From Ruminococcus sp. (GTDB lineage Bacteria > Bacillota > Clostridia > Oscillospirales > Ruminococcaceae): a stretch of DNA of 5,332 nucleotides. The stretch is from NCBI RefSeq assembly GCF_019417665.1, contig NZ_DXUU01000096.1:1-5332 (forward strand). The letters run 5' to 3'. Position 1 is the stretch's first letter. Each line of letters begins with the position of its first letter. Shown here piece after piece: positions 3,736 through 5,332 of the stretch. The notes beneath the pieces were generated by a model. It was not told where the DNA came from. It worked only from the letters and a program-made list of their open reading frames with translations, and did no database searches. The position numbers and the translations under genes are program-made.

Positions 3736-5332
3736 ATGAAGATGAAAAACGATCAGCTGCTCCAGGCGGCAAAAGAACAAATCAAATCCCGGAAATATCG
3801 GAAATGGTATTACACGGTTTTTATCTCCTTGGCGGCGGTCGTCATATTCTGCACCGTTTATGCGCTCATTCTTCCGGCAATTACACTCGAGAAAAATCAG
3901 GCGGTACTGGACTGCCCGCTGAGCGTCCATCAGCACACGGCGGAGTGCCGTGACGAAAACGGAACGCTGATCTGCGGACAGGCGGATTTTGTGATCCATA
4001 CACACAATGAAAGCTGTTACAATGCAGAAAACGAGCTTGTTTGTAAGCTGCCCGAAATAACAGCGCACGAACATACCGATGATTGCTATCAGGCTGAAGA
4101 AACTCTGATCTGCAAGGGAACGGAAGCGCCGCATACGCACAGCGAAAGCTGCTACAATGCAGAAAACGAGCTTGTCTGCGAACTGCCTGAGATAGCGGAG
4201 CACGAGCATAACGATGATTGCTATCAGACCGAAAAAACGCTGATCTGCAAGGAAACAGCAGTGTTACATACACATGACGAAACCTGCCGTGACGAAAACG
4301 GAAAACTTATCTGCGGCATGCTTCAAGTAACCGAGCATGTACACGATGACGCATGCTTCCAGCCGGCGGAACAGGAAGCGTCCGGATTTCAGTCTGACGT
4401 GATGCTGACGGCTGATACAAACGAAACTTGGGGATACAACTCAGACGGCATCTGGTGGACGGACCAAAGCGGACAGCGGCAAACGGCAAATCAGTTATCC
4501 TCTGCTTCCGCTCCCAGCACCGTTTTGAATCTGTTTGACTACTGGATTGCGGAGGAGCGGTATGCTTCGGATTATTGTGGTGGGATAACAAGACCCGACG
4601 AACTGTTATACGGTGGAATCAACAACGGGCACGCGTTCAAATTCTCTGACGGCGGCGGAATAATAGCAGATACAGGTAATGAATCGAAGTTGAATGAATG
4701 GGTCGGAGGAGGTAAAAATCCTCTGCAGGGAATTGTAGAAAACCGGCTCAGCAGCAACGGCTACCCCGTTCTTTCCGGAAAATACCCGGTGGACGGCTAT
4801 GGTTATGATTCGCAGGAATCCTTGGAATACCTGTTCAACCCCGCCGTGGAGCATGAGGGCAAGGCGTCGTACAGGAACGTAAGAGGACTGTTCGGCATAG
4901 ATGGCGACGGCTACTATTCCTTTGACTGCAAAAAACAAATGGCGGAGTTTGACGAAGCCAGCAGCAGCTTCCGGATTTACAATCGACCCTGTGACAGCAA
5001 AGGCTTTTTCCCCTTCAATCAGGCGCCGCAAATCATGACCGCCGCCAGGGACGGTCGTGACGTGAACCACTATTTCGGCATCACGATTACGACCAGATTC
5101 ATCCAGCTGAACGGAGGCCATGTCAGCACCGATCAGAGGGTGGATACGGTATTCGAGTTCACAGGAGATGACGACGTCTGGATCTTCGTGGACGACGTGC
5201 TGGTAGGCGACGTGGGCGGAATTCATGACTCGAGCACCGTAAAAATCAATTTTGCAACCGGTGAGGTAAGCGTGTATGTTGATGCAAACCCCAACGGTGC
5301 GATAACAACCACGTTGTACAAATGTTATGAGG
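3736..5332 (+). CDS. Large surface protein with His/Cys repeats and a fibro-slime-like domain (5' part)
   Basis: The first 532 codons of an exported protein that runs past the window end with no stop. The ATG follows AGGAAGGAGAG (3717-3727). Residues 1-24 are basic, then a hydrophobic segment (25-51) ends in YALILPAITL, a motif recalled from SpaA/Cna-B type surface proteins of Clostridia. Residues 65-207 hold seven units of HxHxxxC, six of them completed by a second Cys nine residues on, repeating every 22-23 residues. From about 230 a beta-rich region begins with WGYNSDGIWW and LNLFDYW; it includes LFGIDGDGYYSFD (about 386-398), HYFGITITTRFIQLNGG, and the fibro-slime signature GDDDVWIFVDDVLVGDVGG (477-495) followed by IH. 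Cna-B domains and an LPXTG anchor are expected further on but not seen. Likely role: adhesion or a pilus-like surface structure. Confidence 0.9.
   Translation, partial: MKMKNDQLLQAAKEQIKSRKYRKWYYTVFISLAAVVIFCTVYALILPAITLEKNQAVLDCPLSVHQHTAECRDENGTLICGQADFVIHTHNESCYNAENELVCKLPEITAHEHTDDCYQAEETLICKGTEAPHTHSESCYNAENELVCELPEIAEHEHNDDCYQTEKTLICKETAVLHTHDETCRDENGKLICGMLQVTEHVHDDACFQPAEQEASGFQSDVMLTADTNETWGYNSDGIWWTDQSGQRQTANQLSSASAPSTVLNLFDYWIAEERYASDYCGGITRPDELLYGGINNGHAFKFSDGGGIIADTGNESKLNEWVGGGKNPLQGIVENRLSSNGYPVLSGKYPVDGYGYDSQESLEYLFNPAVEHEGKASYRNVRGLFGIDGDGYYSFDCKKQMAEFDEASSSFRIYNRPCDSKGFFPFNQAPQIMTAARDGRDVNHYFGITITTRFIQLNGGHVSTDQRVDTVFEFTGDDDVWIFVDDVLVGDVGGIHDSSTVKINFATGEVSVYVDANPNGAITTTLYKCYE
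3931..4356 (+). repeat. Seven-unit His/Cys protein repeat
   Basis: Residues 65-207 of the surface protein repeat HxHxxxC with a 22-23 residue period. HxH motifs begin at residues 65, 88, 111, 133, 156, 178 and 201. The first six units add a second Cys nine residues after the first (71/80, 94/103, 117/126, 139/148, 162/171, 184/193); the seventh has only Cys207. Spaced His and Cys in each unit could bind a metal ion or form disulfides outside the cell; the sequence does not settle which. Confidence 0.9.
4006..4275 (+). repeat. 135-bp tandem duplication within the His/Cys region
   Basis: Residues 91-135 (4006-4140) and 136-180 (4141-4275) are two copies of a 45-residue block, each made of two His/Cys units. 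The DNA is also highly similar, for example CTACAATGCAGAAAACGAGC with one base changed between copies. The outer units (about 71-81 and 184-194) resemble each other instead (CRDENGTLICG and CRDENGKLICG), so the order is A-(B-C)-(B-C)-A and then a partial unit. This suggests recent expansion of an inner two-unit block. Confidence 0.85.

Noticed and set aside
3931..4356. CRISPR-like repeat array
   Set aside because: The repeats are in-frame protein repeats (HxHxxxC units) with no conserved-repeat and unique-spacer alternation at the DNA level.
4606..5226. 206-residue open frame on the minus strand
   Set aside because: It lies entirely inside the surface-protein gene, whose + frame matches known domain motifs, so it is a shadow. 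The same holds for the minus frames at 3715-4273.

Overview
The window reads as a low- to mid-GC Firmicute (Bacillota), most likely a gut-type Clostridia of the Lachnospiraceae/Oscillospiraceae kind. This rests on purine-rich Shine-Dalgarno sites, the style of the tyrosine recombinase, and a large surface protein of a type common in those bacteria: a membrane-proximal ALILPAITL motif, His/Cys repeats and a fibro-slime-like domain. All convincing genes are on the + strand. The placement is recalled from family knowledge, not from a search.

Layout. Positions 1-771 are AT-rich and hold no convincing protein gene. They contain two inverted repeats, a strong rightward intrinsic terminator (391-440) that may end a small RNA or a decayed gene, and several small dyads ahead of the integrase. 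A 280-residue tyrosine recombinase follows (772-1614) with its catalytic residues intact. Then come a 352-bp gap, a TetR-type regulator (1967-2590), a small coiled-coil protein (2608-3057), a type I signal peptidase (3093-3677) and the first 532 codons of a large surface protein (3736 to the window end, unfinished). The last four genes are closely spaced and co-directional and look like one operon.

The main discovery is in the gap between the recombinase and the operon. Two 21-bp arms (1647-1667 and 1927-1947) are inverted copies with 20 of 21 positions matching. They enclose 259 bp that carries a perfect consensus housekeeping promoter (TTGACA, 17 bp, TATAAT) on the minus strand. As sequenced, the promoter points away from the operon, towards the end of the recombinase gene, where a leftward hairpin plus T6 would stop it. 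If the segment flips, the same promoter lies about 90 bp upstream of the TetR start and would drive the operon. Each arm is itself a near-palindrome around a 6-bp asymmetric centre, as expected for a tyrosine recombinase crossover site. I therefore read the locus as a phase-variable ON/OFF switch for a surface-protein operon, captured in the OFF orientation, with the adjacent recombinase as the likely invertase.

How the genes may work together (inference): the recombinase flips the promoter; the ON transcript makes the TetR regulator (possible feedback), a small helical protein of unknown role, a dedicated signal peptidase, and a large exported protein carrying seven His/Cys repeat units followed by a fibro-slime-like domain. 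Population heterogeneity in a surface adhesin or pilus-like protein would be the outcome.
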